From Casuarina equisetifolia (Eukaryota > Streptophyta > Magnoliopsida > Fagales > Casuarinaceae): a stretch of 64,000 bases of DNA. A program made the translations under genes and the position numbers. Shown piece after piece: positions 45,661 through 57,883 of this stretch (position 1 is its first letter; the number at the start of each line of letters is the position of its first letter). The notes beneath the pieces are model-generated. The model made no database searches. It was given only the letters and a program-made list of their open reading frames with translations, and was not told where the DNA came from. The stretch spans positions 4,201,931 to 4,265,930 of the forward strand of contig CM052357.1 in NCBI GenBank assembly GCA_028551475.1, in the 5' to 3' direction.

Positions 45661-46555
45661 ATGCAATCTTCCGAGTCTTCAATGGCATCCACGGACCTTG
45701 AGATAGCCTCTTCATCTCCTAAATGTCGTCGCACCTACGATGTTTTTCTCAGTTTCTGCGGCCAAGACACCCGAAACAGTTTTGCTGATCATCTATGTTC
45801 GGCCATGAAGCAGAAAGGCATTAACGTCTTTGTAGACAATGAAAAGCTGATGAAAGGAAAAGATATTTTTTCAAGCCTTTTGCGTGCAATTGAAGAATCC
45901 GAATTTGCAGTTGTTATCATCTCAGAAAATTACGTTTTCTCAAAATGGTGTATGATGGAGTTGGCCAAGACTGTGGAATTACAGAGAGAGGCTCGACTGA
46001 AAGTCTTGCCGGTCTTTTATGACGTGATTCCTTCCGACATACGAAAGCAGAAAAACAATTTCGCAGAAGCCTTTGCGAAGCATGGAGAAGACCCTGAGAT
46101 TGACGAAGAGCAAACGAAAAGGTGGAGAGCTGCTTTAACGGAGGTGAGTCTTCTAGCTGGATGGGACGTTCGCGATAGGTACGTGGTTTACTAAGCTTGG
46201 ATGAATTCCCATGGATTAGGATGATGAATTCGTTGATTTGTGCATAATTACTATTTTATTTTACAGACCCGAATCAACCGTTGTTGAAGAAATCTGCAAA
46301 GAAATAGTTGGTGGTTTTAGCCAAAACTTGAACATTTCCAAGGGGCGGCCATGGATAGAATCTTTTCCTGGGAAGTTGAAATTCCTGCTCGGTATTGCAG
46401 GGAGTCTACTTGGTTTTTTCATATTCTCTATGGCTTGGATTTGGGTCTTCTTCAAATTGGTTGTTCCGTTTTTTCTTTGGGTCGTTGGTGATCAATTCAG
46501 CAGCTTCCCAGAGTATAGAAACCGAGAATTCTCAAGAAAGCTTTGGATTTCTTGA
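45661..46555 (+). CDS. TIR-only protein with C-terminal membrane segments (TX type)
   Basis: Exons 45661-46178 and 46267-46555 join at an Arg codon (AG|A, phase 2), exactly where the TIR and NBS exons join in the complete TNL. They give 268 residues. The ATG at 45,661 is the first in frame. TIR spans about residues 24-172 (YDVFLSFCGQDTR, FSKWCMMEL, LPVFYDV). The second exon keeps about 18 residues typical of the TIR-NBS linker (ESTVVEEICKEIVGG). It then diverges into two hydrophobic stretches (LLGIAGSLLGFFIFSMAWIW and FFKLVVPFFLWVV) and a basic tail. There is no NBS or LRR. Where the complete TNL has ISLELL, this protein has IFSSLL, so the glutamate usually considered catalytic is Ser. It may be a non-enzymatic membrane adaptor or decoy; that is inference. 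Confidence 0.8.
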
Positions 46556-47930
46556 GCTGTTTCAAGAACTCAAAGAACCCTAATTTATGAGGAACAAAAT
46601 GCTTCTGCAATTCGATGATCTGTTTTTATATGGCGTCCAGGAGCTACCAGAGAGCCGCTTCATCTTCGACTCATCATCGCACCTGCTCGTTCTTGCAGGG
46701 AAAATATTTGTGTCTAGCTTAATTTCAATGTTTCTTCCTTTGGTCCTTGGCAAAATGTTTTTTTGGCTTAGCTTGTTTGGTGTTTAATGATGAACTCGGC
46801 AGCCTTATTTTTCTTTTAACTTCATGTTTAGTTACAACCTGTCAAACATTTCAGAACAGTCTTTATCTACCCCACCCAACCTCTCTTAAGTTACTCCTCG
46901 TTACCCAACCCGATCCACCTCAAATTGTTGAAAACTCAAACAAGGAAGCACTCGACGTCTCCTCTGGCAAGCCATCCCCATGCTACTGGATCCCCTTCTA
47001 CCCAGACAAAGACAAGGAACGGACATTCAAAGACCTGAACTGGCTACACCGCTTACGCATTTGCAGACACATCTTATTCATCTCACTGTACACATCCGCA
47101 ACACAATCATTTGCTTGTAGTTCATATTGTATTTGTTTTGGTGGAGCAATATCCAGCACGGTTATTTCTCTGTTTTCTGTTTGTCAATTTGCGAAGCCTT
47201 CAAGCACGTTTGAAGGTCTAAGGAGGTATACGTCCAACTACAAATAATAATTGACATTCTTTCACCCTAACTTCGAGTCCTTGCATCGCTTCCTAATGTC
47301 TTTGGTTGTGCAGTACTTGATGACATTTAGTTTCCTTGAATTTTGTTAAAAATCAGTTGCTTGCTTATTAATGAAAATAGGGTTCATATCTGTGCTACCA
47401 GTTCTCCTCGCAACAGTTGATAATCCATAGAGAAAAAATAAATAGGGCCTCTGGAAAGGAGAAAAATCGTTGAAGAATCTGACATTTCGATATCCCTAAG
47501 TCTCCACAACATAAGTTGGATGCCATGTGAGAAATAGAATAGCCCAAATCCTCAACATACAAATAACGTTTCTAATTCTGATATTACTCAAACAATTTCT
47601 CAATAAACATTGTCCTTCAAAGTACACACCGTGCTATTATTTTGGGAGGGTTAATATTTTAGTATAAAAATTAATTAATTTCAAATAGAATTATTGGCTT
47701 TTTATAGTTCGATAACAATAATGATTAAAAAAATTCCAATAATTCTAACGTTTCTTGCATTTTCTGTTCAGTTGGTACAAGTGGACCATGTAAGGGAGAG
47801 GATTTCAAAAGAAGCGGCCATCAAGACCGCTATCCTCTTACACTAGCGTTTAGGCCAATAACAATACATCAATATCCTCCTGTTTGTTGCACTTAGAAAT
47901 CGCCATTTTTTTTCGGTTTAGGTGAACACT
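46556..47930. other. 3' region of the TIR-only gene; one long open stretch without ATG
   Basis: A plus-strand frame is open at 46,747-47,247 (about 166 codons) but has no ATG. It contains KPSPCYWIPFYPDKDKERTF and DLNWLHRLRICRHILF, which I do not recognise. It could be a remnant or chance in a less AT-rich stretch. No poly(A) signal was placed with confidence. Confidence 0.3.
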
Positions 47931-49660
47931 TGTAGCTTTACCAATGTTGAATTAATATTTTACAAATTTTGTTATATTCAACAAACCCATAGGGACGGCA
48001 TCATATTTTAAACTCTGGATTATAATAATCAAAAACTTGGTGGCCACAAGTCTTCCCTGAGGTCTTGTATTGAAGGTTCCCCGAAGTTTCTTACGAAACC
48101 AAGGTGAAAAGGTTCGAAGAATTTCAACTTTTAGTAGTTTCCTGCATTTTCGTCTCAATGAGATGAACTCACTGGATGATTCAAGAAACGCTTGAGTTGT
48201 CATTTTAATAAATTGATATTGTTTAAAAAGATAACAGACCTTTTACTCTTAAATTGGCTTTTAACTAGGAATGAATTTGCTAATAAGCAGTAAATAAAAA
48301 TTCTTAATATTACGTTAGCTGGAAGTTGTATATAGTTGTGTCTTTGATACTTAAATTTTGTAGTCAATCATTCGATTATTTTCTATAATTATCGACAGTT
48401 TTCAAGTTACATCATTTCGAAAATTGCTCAATAAACAAAATGGGAAGGAACGACTGAATCAGGGTTGAAGTAGGTGTTGGAAGACGTCAAGGGAGAACGA
48501 TCAGTCCCCTTTATAACATCCAATAATCGTTGATGGTTTTCAGGGCAGATTAGGTTGACAATTTTTGAGGGAAGGACTGACTTACATACGCAGGAAGAAG
48601 GTGTTGGAGGACAGCTAGAGTTTATTACTCTTCTGATTCTGCTTTATAATTGTTGACGGTTTGCGATTCACAGCAATATTCATGGTCATTTACTTTTGTT
48701 ATCGCAAAGGGATCCAAGTAAGTCATAATTTGACATTAAGTTGCTTTCTGGGTTCACATTATATTTACATTGAGAAAAAGGAGAATAGTCCAATAACAAT
48801 TATTTTATGCAACATTGGACTGTTCCGTCAAAAGAAGTACGCCAGTATTGTGTTACAATTATGAAGATAAAGTAACTACAAGGGGGAAAATAGGCAAATA
48901 TATTCCTGCACCAGAAAGCGAGAATTCTGCAATAACATTCCAAATTTCAACTTCGAAGTCACTGTTGCTTAACCGAACCAAAAAGATCCCCAATATATTA
49001 TTGTCGATTTATGTGAAAAGAGAATAAATTTATCAATCTTGAATTAAAATTTCCAAAAGTTTTTTTGTCTCAGACCAATTGATAGACATCTAATAATATT
49101 TAAACTCATGAATATAATTATCTTTTTCTCGAAGTCTTTAGAAGGAAGATTCCCCGAAACTTTGTACATCAAACCAAGGAAAGATATCCCCATCTGTTTT
49201 CATCTAAACACTGTAATTAAAGACTCAACAAGTTTTTCTTAATGTTTTTCCACGTAAAAAGTCCCCAGCTGATTAGAATTAGTTCATTTGTTTTGCTCTG
49301 GCTAAAGGAGACTAGGGCAATAACAATTAATTTATCAAATATTAGATATATTTCATCCATAGTAAGTACATCAACATTGGCAAACAATCCCTCTGTCAAA
49401 GGAACTTACAAGTCACCATTGCTTAATGGAACCAAAAATATCACCAGTTATTATTGGTTTAGGAGAAAATTGAATAGCTTTATCCCTCTAAAGTTAAAAT
49501 TTCAAAACTTTGTACTGTTAAGAAACTAATAGACACAATATTATATTTTTAACTCATAACTATAATAATCAAAACTTTGTGATAGGAAGTATTCCTTGAG
49601 GTCTTTAGAATGAAGATTCACCAAAGTTTCTCACATGAAGCCAAGGAAAGATGTCGGCAC
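47931..49660. repeat. Degenerate tandem copies of a non-coding unit
   Basis: A motif 'ataattatc..tcgaagtctttagaaggaagattccccgaaa' recurs near 48.00-48.12, 49.10-49.18 and 49.55-49.65 kb. A longer unit (48.79-49.18 versus 49.31-49.65 kb) shares 'aataacaatta.ttta', 'gtcac.gttgcttaa' and 'agaaaattgaat.gctttat'-like stretches. Short frames are not conserved. No gene is seen. Confidence 0.4.
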
Positions 49661-50165
49661 TTCAAAATATAAATTTAGGTATTGTCACTGTGGACTCATC
49701 AAGTCTTCCTTTATGTTTTCCCTCATTAAGAGTGCCCTCCAACTAGTATTCTCTATTCATTATGAAAGAAGGTCACCATCATGGTTTAGTTTGCCACACA
49801 ATATCTCATTCTTGCCTCTACATTACTTTTAATTTCTTAGGAGGAAGTTGCCTCTTATCATTTTAATAAAAAAATATTTTCATATTATGTTGAAATTTAT
49901 AGTTTAAATATATAAGATTGTATTATTGTTAAATTTATAAAACCTGTGAGGTTAAGAATATCTTACATTATTTGTAATTTAGTGTTAAATCTTTTATATA
50001 TAAAATTTTCCCCATAAGTTGGGTTTTGAAAAATGAGACATTTTTTAAAAGAATAAAATCAATTATTGGTTTTACATTACTCTTTTTTCTTCTTTTTTTG
50101 TGGATGTGGAATTTTAGTGTATTGCTATGAATCTGACTCCTTAACAAGGCTGTAATCCACCTTGT
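49661..50165. other. AT-rich spacer; nothing recognised
   Basis: 49.67-49.75 kb resembles 43.44-43.52 kb ('gactcat.aagtctt.ctttatg.tttccctc.ttaagag'). Otherwise AT-rich with stops in all frames. Confidence 0.4.
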
Positions 50166-51310
50166 AAGTTTTCGACAGCGTCCACGGTCACTCAGATTGC
50201 CTGTTCATCTTCAACACCTCAACAAACACACGATGTTTTCCTCAGTTTCCGTGGCAAAGACTCTCGCAACAACTTTTCGGACCGTCTATATGTTGTCTGA
50301 AACAGGGACGCAAAGTCTTTAAAGATGATAAAAATATAGAGGAAGGAACATATATTTCAAAAGAGCTCTTCAAAGCAATACAAAGTTCCAAGTGCACAGT
50401 TGTAATATCAATGAATTATGCATCCTCCATATGGTGCTTGAAGGAGTTGAGTATGATCATGAATGTGCAAAAAGGACTAGGATGATAGTTTTACCTGTTT
50501 TCTACCATGTTGATCCCGTTGATGTACGAAAACAGAAGGTAGCTTTGGAGAGGCTTTTGCTAAGCATTTAGGAGATCCTAAGGTTGCCAAAGGACAAGGG
50601 AAAGCTTGGAAAGATGCTTTGAAAAAAGTAGGTGGTGTTAAAGGATGGCATATACATGGCAACAGGTATTATCATTGTGATTCATTATGCCAAATTTGGT
50701 TGACTCTCTTATAGATTAGCAATATAAATTTTATTGAGTTACCTAGCTAAATTGACCTGCATCAATTTTCAATTTATTTAATCTTCAGTTCATAAATAAT
50801 ATCTTTTTCACTCACGTGAATCAAAAGCTATTTAAAGAATTTGTTGAACAAATTTACTAAGATGAGTTATAATTTGTCAAATATTTTTAAATTTCTAATT
50901 ATTATAAAATTTTCAAATATTTTTAAACATCTAATTCTATTTACTTTCCTATTTAAGTTAACTTACATAACTTTCACCTCGGTTGGGCATTCGTTCTAAT
51001 TTAGCATATTTTTTCCAGTTCTAAGACAGAAGTTGTTGAACAAATTTGTGACAGGGTATCTACTATATTGTCTTGTAACTTATCAGATTTCTCGAATAAT
51101 TTTGAGGGAATGTAATTTGAGGGGGAGGTTCATGGATAATATGTACGATGTTAGAGCCCAAATGTGACGGCGAAGGAGTGGGGGCTTGTCTACTTCCAAG
51201 TCGCGAATCCTTCATAGTTCTACCAAGATGTTACTAGCATTTATCCCCATGTTTTGGACGAGATAAGTCGGTTTATTCTTCCTCAGGTTTGATTATGCGG
51301 CCACTTTAAA
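50166..51310 (+). pseudogene. TNL copy with NBS and LRR deleted: TIR joined to C-JID tail
   Basis: A TIR exon is recognisable from STASTVTQIACSSS (a piece of the repeat linker) through THDVFLSFRGKDSRNNFSDR and WCLKELS to GWHIHGNR at 50,667. It contains a TGA near 50,297 and frameshifts near 50,480 and 50,540. The next exon begins after an AG near 51,017 (SKTEVVEQICDRV). It then breaks off at about 51,120 into sequence from the end of a C-JID exon and a TNL tail (cacttt aaagggaatgtttg, then the usual flank). About 3 kb of NBS, LRR and C-JID coding has been lost. Confidence 0.75.
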
Positions 51311-53400
51311 GGGAATGTTTGTAGCATTTTGCTAGTTGGCTGAATAATTACAGTTATGTTGGTAGTGCTTTGGTGTAGGGTTTGTCTTGAAAATAAAATG
51401 TTGCCATGACTCTCTCTCGTTTGTGTATGAGATAACTTTTTCTTTGTCTTTGTTTGCTGGTTTTCCTTTTTATTGCTAGTATTCAATTGACTGAATTCAT
51501 CTCAATCTTGAAATGTAAATGCAAAAGGGGAGAAATTCGAAGCAAGAATTAGCACTTGCACAGAAAGAGACTTTACTAAATTCTCTGCAAGTATAAATTG
51601 TGATCATAGAATCTTTTACTTGTTTTTTGCTTATTGAAATTTAAATTAAATTCACTTCTACTATCTTTTTTCAGTTATATTCATCTTAAGTTATTGAATA
51701 TGATTTGAGTTTCATCTTGGGCCTCTTATAGCTAATTAAGCCAACATGTTCACATATCCATGTTCTAGGGAGCCCATATTCAAGAGACAATTTATCAGTA
51801 AATGTCCAGGTATTATACCAGCATTGTTGTATGCCGTTGAGGTCAAAGAGTTTTGTGAATATTTCCGTGGAATATCTATTTGCTTTGTAATTTTCGTTTA
51901 TATTGAAATATTTAACCAATGAAAAGTTCTAAGGCAAGTTTATTTTGTCATAAAACTCCCTTAGAGATTGCTATGAAGTTCTTTTGTATATGTCACTTAA
52001 ATCTAATGTCATTACGTTTTTCAACAGCTCACAAAGAGGAATATTATGATAGGGTGATTGCTCCCTTATGGTATAAATTTCGCGTACCTTGTGTTGTTCG
52101 TTTTTTTTTTTTTTTTTTTGTAGTCTTTTGGTTTTTGAATTTATGAAGACAAGTACAAACTTTCATAGCTATTATAGAGAATATAAGAACCAACTTTTAT
52201 CTCTATTGAGTAACTTGGCTGTAGAAAAGGCCATCACAGAGTTTTGTCCAAAGAATCCAAATGAATTTAAAATGACTGGCAACAAATGAAACACTTCATG
52301 AGAAATGATAGAAGAAACCCATGGTGTTTTTTAATAGATCTCAGCTTCTTCCAGGCATTCAGATCATGTTGCTGTTTTTACTTGCAACAGTCCCAAACTC
52401 ATCTGAAGAATCTGGATTCTGCATCCATTTAAGAGAACGTCTCTCTTGTCATATGACTTGTGATCTAAATGAGCAAAGGAAACCAACTAAGTCCTATAGT
52501 GGTCAGAATAGATCAAAGGAAAGTAAAAAAATTATTTAAAAGAAAAAAAATCTTCTCAGGCACAAGAGTCTGTGTTTTTACTTCTTTTTCCTTGAAAATC
52601 TCGAAAAGGAAATTAAAGAAATACCTCCATCAATTGGGTTTCAGAAAGATGGGGGAGAGTCTAAAAGTTGAGGAAATCCAATCAAACAAACACAAAATGA
52701 TTGAATGGAACTTGCATCTACTGAATTAAAACGGGCTACAAACAGAATGCAATTGGAACTGCAAAAACAAGCTCAAAACGTGCGGTATACAACCATCCAT
52801 CTACACACAAATCTTAGCGTCATTTTCCATGACTTCTGCCCACTCTGCCACCATCTATGCCGCCCTACTCTTCCTCTTCAGCGCCGCTGTTCTCCGCAAC
52901 CAAGGCATGTGAGTATGGTCATTTCAGTCGCAGCTTCACGTGCGGCATGGAGATGCTGACCTGGAGGCAAAACTCAAGTCTCTGCAGATGTCGAATACAC
53001 CCAACTCAGACAGGAGACACTCACCTTATTCTTACACAATGCTTTGGCTCCTTTATTTTATTTTATTTTTTTGGCAAATCATATGACAGTCTATCTCAAT
53101 TTGTGTCATTCTTTTATGGTTTCCTTTATGGTATATTGGTTTTGGCGCAATATGTTTTACAGCCTTGCTACAAAAAAAGTGTAACGTCTTTCCCAATAGT
53201 CAGTCCCAAGTCTCCTAAAACCATGTAATTTCCCAACTTGCAAATGCCGTGGCTTAGTTAAAAATATCTACAGATCGCTGTCTGCTTTTTACTCTTTTAG
53301 GACCTCAATGCATCTTCCAGCATTACCTCATATGGAAGTGAATAATTTTACAGGGCAAATGTGGATTAACCATGGAACAGCTTTAAGTGAATTTTTTATG
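51311..53400. other. TNL 3' flank copy and unidentified exon traces
   Basis: 51.31-52.30 kb is the TNL flank (ggctgaataattacag, 'tccaaatgaattta aaatg'). It has a T-run at 52,109-52,128. 52.30-52.80 kb carries the same traces as 10.5-10.9 kb. 52.80-53.23 kb is less AT-rich, with frames on the plus strand (for example HSATIYAALLFLFSAAVLRN, then a stop) that I cannot identify. Confidence 0.4.
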
Positions 53401-53439
53401 TGCACAAACTTTCATTCCTTAAATTGCTATTGGATTTGT

Positions 53440-53830
53440 GTGACGATTTGAAGGGATGGCAGAGATACCTCCAAGGGATAAAGCCAAGGCAAAAGACGCC
53501 TACTCGCGTCTCAACGTGAAAATTCAACTTATCGACGCAGCAAGCCAGAGACCTTTCAAATAAACGCCCGTTCCAATTCGGGGGGCCTCTGCATTTAATG
53601 CAACCAACCGAGAATTTCCCCGTAATGATGACCTTTTCAGAACGCGGAGAGTCTGAGAAATGCTTGCATGTGATGATAATCCTGGTTACGAAGACTTATC
53701 AAGTCCGCGAAGCACTTGTACCGGCTTTTAGGCCATCGACCAGTTCGCCTGGTCTCCTGCACCAAACTGTACAGAGCAATCCCTTGAAGCTCCATGACTT
53801 CCAATTTTTTTTTTTTTTTTGAATATGTAA
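53440..53830. repeat. Half foldback arm and a piece shared with 30.4 kb
   Basis: 53.51-53.69 kb carries one diverged foldback arm ('cgacgcagcaagccagagac', 'aacgcccgttcc', 'gatgaccttttcagaacgcg'). 53.72-53.83 kb matches 30.36-30.50 kb ('ggccatcgaccagttcg', 'ctgtacagagcaatc', then a T-run). No gene is seen. Confidence 0.5.
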
Positions 53831-54059
53831 GTTTTAAATTTAAGTTGACTCTTTATCATTTTAATGGAAAAAAAAAAAAGGAATGTGATCGATGATAAAT
53901 TCCATTTTTCAACTAAAAGGAAAACTAGAAAGCAAGCAACCAAGTGCCTAAAACTGCGTAATTATCACAACTTTTATACTACTAGATGCAGGCTTGCCAA
54001 GGAATTCGTTTTCTTTTTCTTCATTATTGTTCTGTGAAGGCCACCTAAAAATTTACAAA

Positions 54060-55248
54060 AATATCAAAATGTTTCTATCAACTCTGTAACCTTGAGGAGC
54101 TTTTCTTACATCATTGTAGGAGCATTCAAACATCACAGAAGTTCTTACCCTCACATTTGAAGTCATTGACAAAGTTAGATTTTGATTATTGCAATATGTT
54201 AGATGACACAATCCTCAACGATATTGGTTGTTTGTCCTTACTTCAAACTTTACTTCTAGAGGAGAACAATTTTATGAAAATATTGGATGGTATTTCTCAA
54301 CTTTCTAACCTATTAACACTTCAGTTGGATAATTGTAGCAATCTTCCTTAAGCATTACCAAAGCTCCTATTGAGATTACGCACTTAATGAAAGAAATTGT
54401 GAATTGTTAGGGAGACTTTATTGTCAAGTGGATGCCTGGACATCATGTGAATATTGTTGATCAGTGATTTCTCTATTATGGCCATTTATGTTGGTTATGA
54501 TGGCAAACATTACATGAACCTATATATGCATCCAGAAAAATCCTTTTTAAACTAATGATGAAGTAAGTCTCTCGTGCTCCTCTTTAACATACGTGATTTA
54601 CATTTTCTAAGTAAACATTAGTTATTGGTGTTTGATAGCTTAAAAGAATTGCATTGGTATTGTCCTCTTCTTGTCTGTTTTTTTTTTTTTTTTCTAGGTG
54701 ATAGTAATGTCAAGTGTAACATGGGGCCTTACAAAGGAATCTAAAATGCCAGAGTGGTTCAACGAAAGAAGTACCAATTCCTCTGGAACAATTATTAGTC
54801 ATTTAAATTTGGATGGCCATTTGAAGGATTGGATGGGGTATTCAAAACTGTGGTTTATCAAATCCAAGAGCTTGACAATTGTCATAGAGAAATACGTAAC
54901 CAAAATGCTCATGAGTATGAAAACAACCCTATTTTTCCGAAACTTGTTTGCCGATTGCATGTCAATGAAGGTGGTTCGGGATGTTCCTTCGTCTTTCATA
55001 TCCCTAAAGTCATCGTTGGATCACATGGAGTTTGGATATTTATAAACACTCGCTGCTTCCTAAAGGTAAAGAATTCTTCAACTAGAAGGAGCTACTTCGG
55101 GTTAAAGGAGTGTGGGGTGTGTCTAGTCCCTTATCATGATCCTCTAAAGTTCTATCAAGCTGTGAATAGTATTTCTCCACAAGGTTTGGACGCACAAAGT
55201 GTTAAGAATGTTTTTTTCACCTCGAGAAAGTTGGAGCATTTTGGTTGA
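54060..55248 (+). pseudogene. TNL LRR and C-JID exons, frameshifted
   Basis: The LRR part reads LTKLDFDYCNMLDDTILNDI, then LLQTLLLEENNFMKI and LSNLLTLQLDNC to 54,351, where a stop and frame change occur. The exon end (GGYDGKHYMN region) is near 54.53 kb. After an intron with a T-run, the C-JID exon starts near 54,699 (SSVTWGLTKESKMPEWFNER) and shifts frame near 54,838. It then continues (VVYQIQELDNCHREIRNQNA ... FGLKECGVCLVP) to TGA at 55,248. It is closest to the TNL at 1-2 kb. TIR, NBS and the first LRR exon are missing. Its 3' flank starts unit B. Confidence 0.75.
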
Positions 55249-56179
55249 TTGAATGAAGAAATATAGTTATGTTGTAAGTACACATGTATAGGTTTTATCT
55301 AAAGAATAACATTTTTCCTTCTCTTGTTCTCCTTTATTTATCAAATATCCAAACTCATTACAGATGTTGTGTCAATAGAAAAAGCATTATACAATTTCTT
55401 TTTTTATTTTTTTAGGGTTATTTGGTGCTTATTTTTGTTGCCAATTTGTTTTGATTGAGTCCTATGTTTATTTTTGTCTACTGTTTTTCCTTTATTACTA
55501 CCAACATTTGAGTAAATTGAATTCGTCTCAATCTTAGAAATGATGAAATGCTAAAGAAGCCATATTCTAAGCAGGAAATGTGAATTGGCACTTGAATTTA
55601 TGGAGACATTACCAAATTCTCTACTAACACAAATTCTGTTTAAAAACTCATTTACTTGTAATCTACTTATTGAAATTCATGATTAAATCCAGTTCTTACT
55701 ATTTTTTCTTTGTAACTTTCATCTTAAATTATTAAATGTAGTTTGATTTTTAAATGAGTCTTTTATAGTTAATTAACTCAAAAGCTTTGTATGATATTGC
55801 TAGGATTAGTAATCAAGAGAAGATGTACAAGTAAATGTACTCTTGAGGTCTGTAGTTGTAGCAACATTGTAGTGTACTCTTGAGGTCAAAGAGTTTTGTG
55901 AATATTTCTATAAGGTATCTATATGCTTCATAATCCTTGTAATTTTGTTTTACAACAGCTTCAAGTGGAATCTTATGGACCATTCATTGCTCTTTGATGG
56001 TATCAATTTTGTGTACCTTATGTTGTTAGTTTGTTCTTTGGTCCTTTAGTTAATGAATTTATGTATACAACTACAAACTTTCATAGCTATTGAATAGCTT
56101 GAATGCAGAAAAGGCCTCCACAAAGTTGTCCACAAAATCCAAATGAATTTGAAATGGCTGGAAATAGATGAACCATTTG

Positions 56180-57320
56180 ATGAGAAATGATAGAAGAAAC
56201 CCATCATATTCTTTAACAAATCTCAGCGTCTTTTCCACATTCAGTTCACGTTGCAACTTTTTATTTCAAACGGTATCAAACTTGGCTTAAGACTTAGGAG
56301 AACATGGTGCCCATGACATGACTCCTAATCCAAATGTGCAACTGAATGCAAGTCCTATAGTGGTCAAGATAGATCAAAGTAACAAGCATAAGAGTTTGTA
56401 TTTTTACTTCTTTTTCCCTGAAAAGTTTGAAAAAGAAATTAAAGAAATACTCTCAACAGAATTGGATCTTGGAGAACTAGGTAGAGAGTCTAAAAGTTAA
56501 GGAAATCCAATCTAACACACACAAGATGAATGAATGGAACTTGGTTCTACCAAATCAAAACGAATTACAAATAGAATGGAGTTGCAACTACAAAAGCAAG
56601 CAGAAGACTATAAGAAGGCACATGAAATAAAATCATAATTTTTTTTTTGGGTTGCTATTCTTTTTCTGCTTTGCTTTGAAAACCTTTAGCTTTTATATTT
56701 GTCTCATGCATCTGCTTTACTCTAAAAATCTTTAGCTTTTAATTAAGTTATACTTATCTCAATGCATACCAACTGTCAAATCCCAAATCTCATGGTTGGA
56801 ATCCCTACTAACTCACCATTGAGTTAGTTGGCTAAGCGACAAATATTTATAACATAAATTGATGTATAGAAAGAGTTCAATTATCCTAGTAGCCTTTTTA
56901 GATATTGCTATTGAATTCTTGAAAACATGGTACAATCTCCATTAACTTTATCAGTAATTGTTTCTAGATGTTGCACCTTGAAAAGTATAGAAAAGGGAAG
57001 AATGAAATAACTAAAAAAGTATTTGCATTTTAAACAAGAAAATATCTCAAATATCTTTGAAAGAGACAAACAAAAATCTAAGAAAGAAATTTATGGTACA
57101 ATTTGTGACTGATTTTGTCTCCACCGACTTATTTGCTTCGTGCTACAGTTTAGCTAAAACCGTAACCTTGTTGCTTCAAGCTCTGGTTAAATTTTGCCAC
57201 AGCTGCGCTCTTTTTCCGGTGAGATAAATTCAGAAACAATTCCTCATCTTTCACTTTTGCGGTTGTCAGGGGGTAACTTTTGACTTTTCCTTCATGTAGG
57301 ACGGGGCATACTCTGGCGGC
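56180..57320. other. Gene-free part of unit B
   Basis: Matches 10.5-12.2 kb with the differences given for unit B. A minus-strand frame at 57,150-57,458 (RKKRKDAARV) overlaps the module relic and differs from the unit A frame by length, so it is not called. Confidence 0.4.
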
Positions 57321-57349
57321 ATCTTTCCTTTTCTTTCTTTTTGCCCTTC

Positions 57350-57883
57350 TTTCTCGCAAGTCAGATTCATTAGGAGCACCAGTCAGACCGATTAAAAAGC
57401 ATATAGATTTGGATTTGTGCAATGATTTCAGAGGGATTCGTTGGTTTTTTGGCAGCATGTCGTGTCTGAACGACCATATGCCAGCGGTTGAGGTGGAGAA
57501 TCGGGGCTACGGTATGAGTTTCTAGGTTTCGGATATTACAGGACCTTGGAAGGTAAAGGATTTCATAAAGGGAGATTCCTGGTACTCAGAAATGGCCTTG
57601 AATTTCTGTTTGCCAGCTTATGCCATTTGGAACGACAGGTGCGTTATCATTTTACAATTGGTTACTGCTAATTGAGAGTTTGATTTGTTTGTGATCTTTG
57701 AGACTCAAGTAGGTGTGTGCGCACAATGATATTCCTGTTGAGCTTCTCCATAGTCAAGCAAGCTTTCCGACGGGATCATGAAGTTTGGACCTTGGAGCAT
57801 TTATCTCGGCACCGTTCCTCTGTATTTCCTTTGCTGGCGTTTATCATTATGGCAGTTATTGACGACTCTGTTTGGAAGGACAG
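57350..57883 (+). pseudogene. Relic of 'module' exons, unit B (better preserved)
   Basis: The first exon carries VENRGYGMSF, a TAG, then VSDITGPWKVKDFIK, DSWYSEMALNFCLPA and WNDR up to the donor at 57,638. The second exon, 57,713-57,883 (171 nt), is intact with AG acceptor and GT donor in phase 2. It reads CVRTMIFLLSFSIVKQAFRR, then FPLLAFIIMAVIDDSVWKDR. It matches the first two modules of the TNL at 31 kb. The TAG, probably from an 8-bp insertion (taggtttc), is common to A and B. An intron beginning gtgcctgattagtgcta follows, but no further module or TIR. Whether it is still transcribed is unknown. Confidence 0.6.

Noticed and set aside
46747-47247. 166-codon plus-strand open frame after the TIR-only gene
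   Set aside because: It has no ATG, no recognised motif and no second copy. It follows directly after a complete gene, so it may be trailer sequence.
47931-49660. Spaced repeats considered as a CRISPR-like array
   Set aside because: The units are long, diverged and unequal in spacing, and the DNA is nuclear plant DNA.
52089-52289. Frame with Phe run and NPNEFKMTGNK end in the TNL flank
   Set aside because: The Phe run is a T microsatellite. The NPNEFxMxxNK end recurs in TNL flanks but without a stable start or splice sites, so no gene is called.
57150-57458. Basic minus-strand frame (RKKRKDAARV) near the unit B module relic
   Set aside because: It overlaps plus-strand module-gene sequence, is shorter in unit A, and its basic residues come from a pyrimidine-rich repeat on the other strand.
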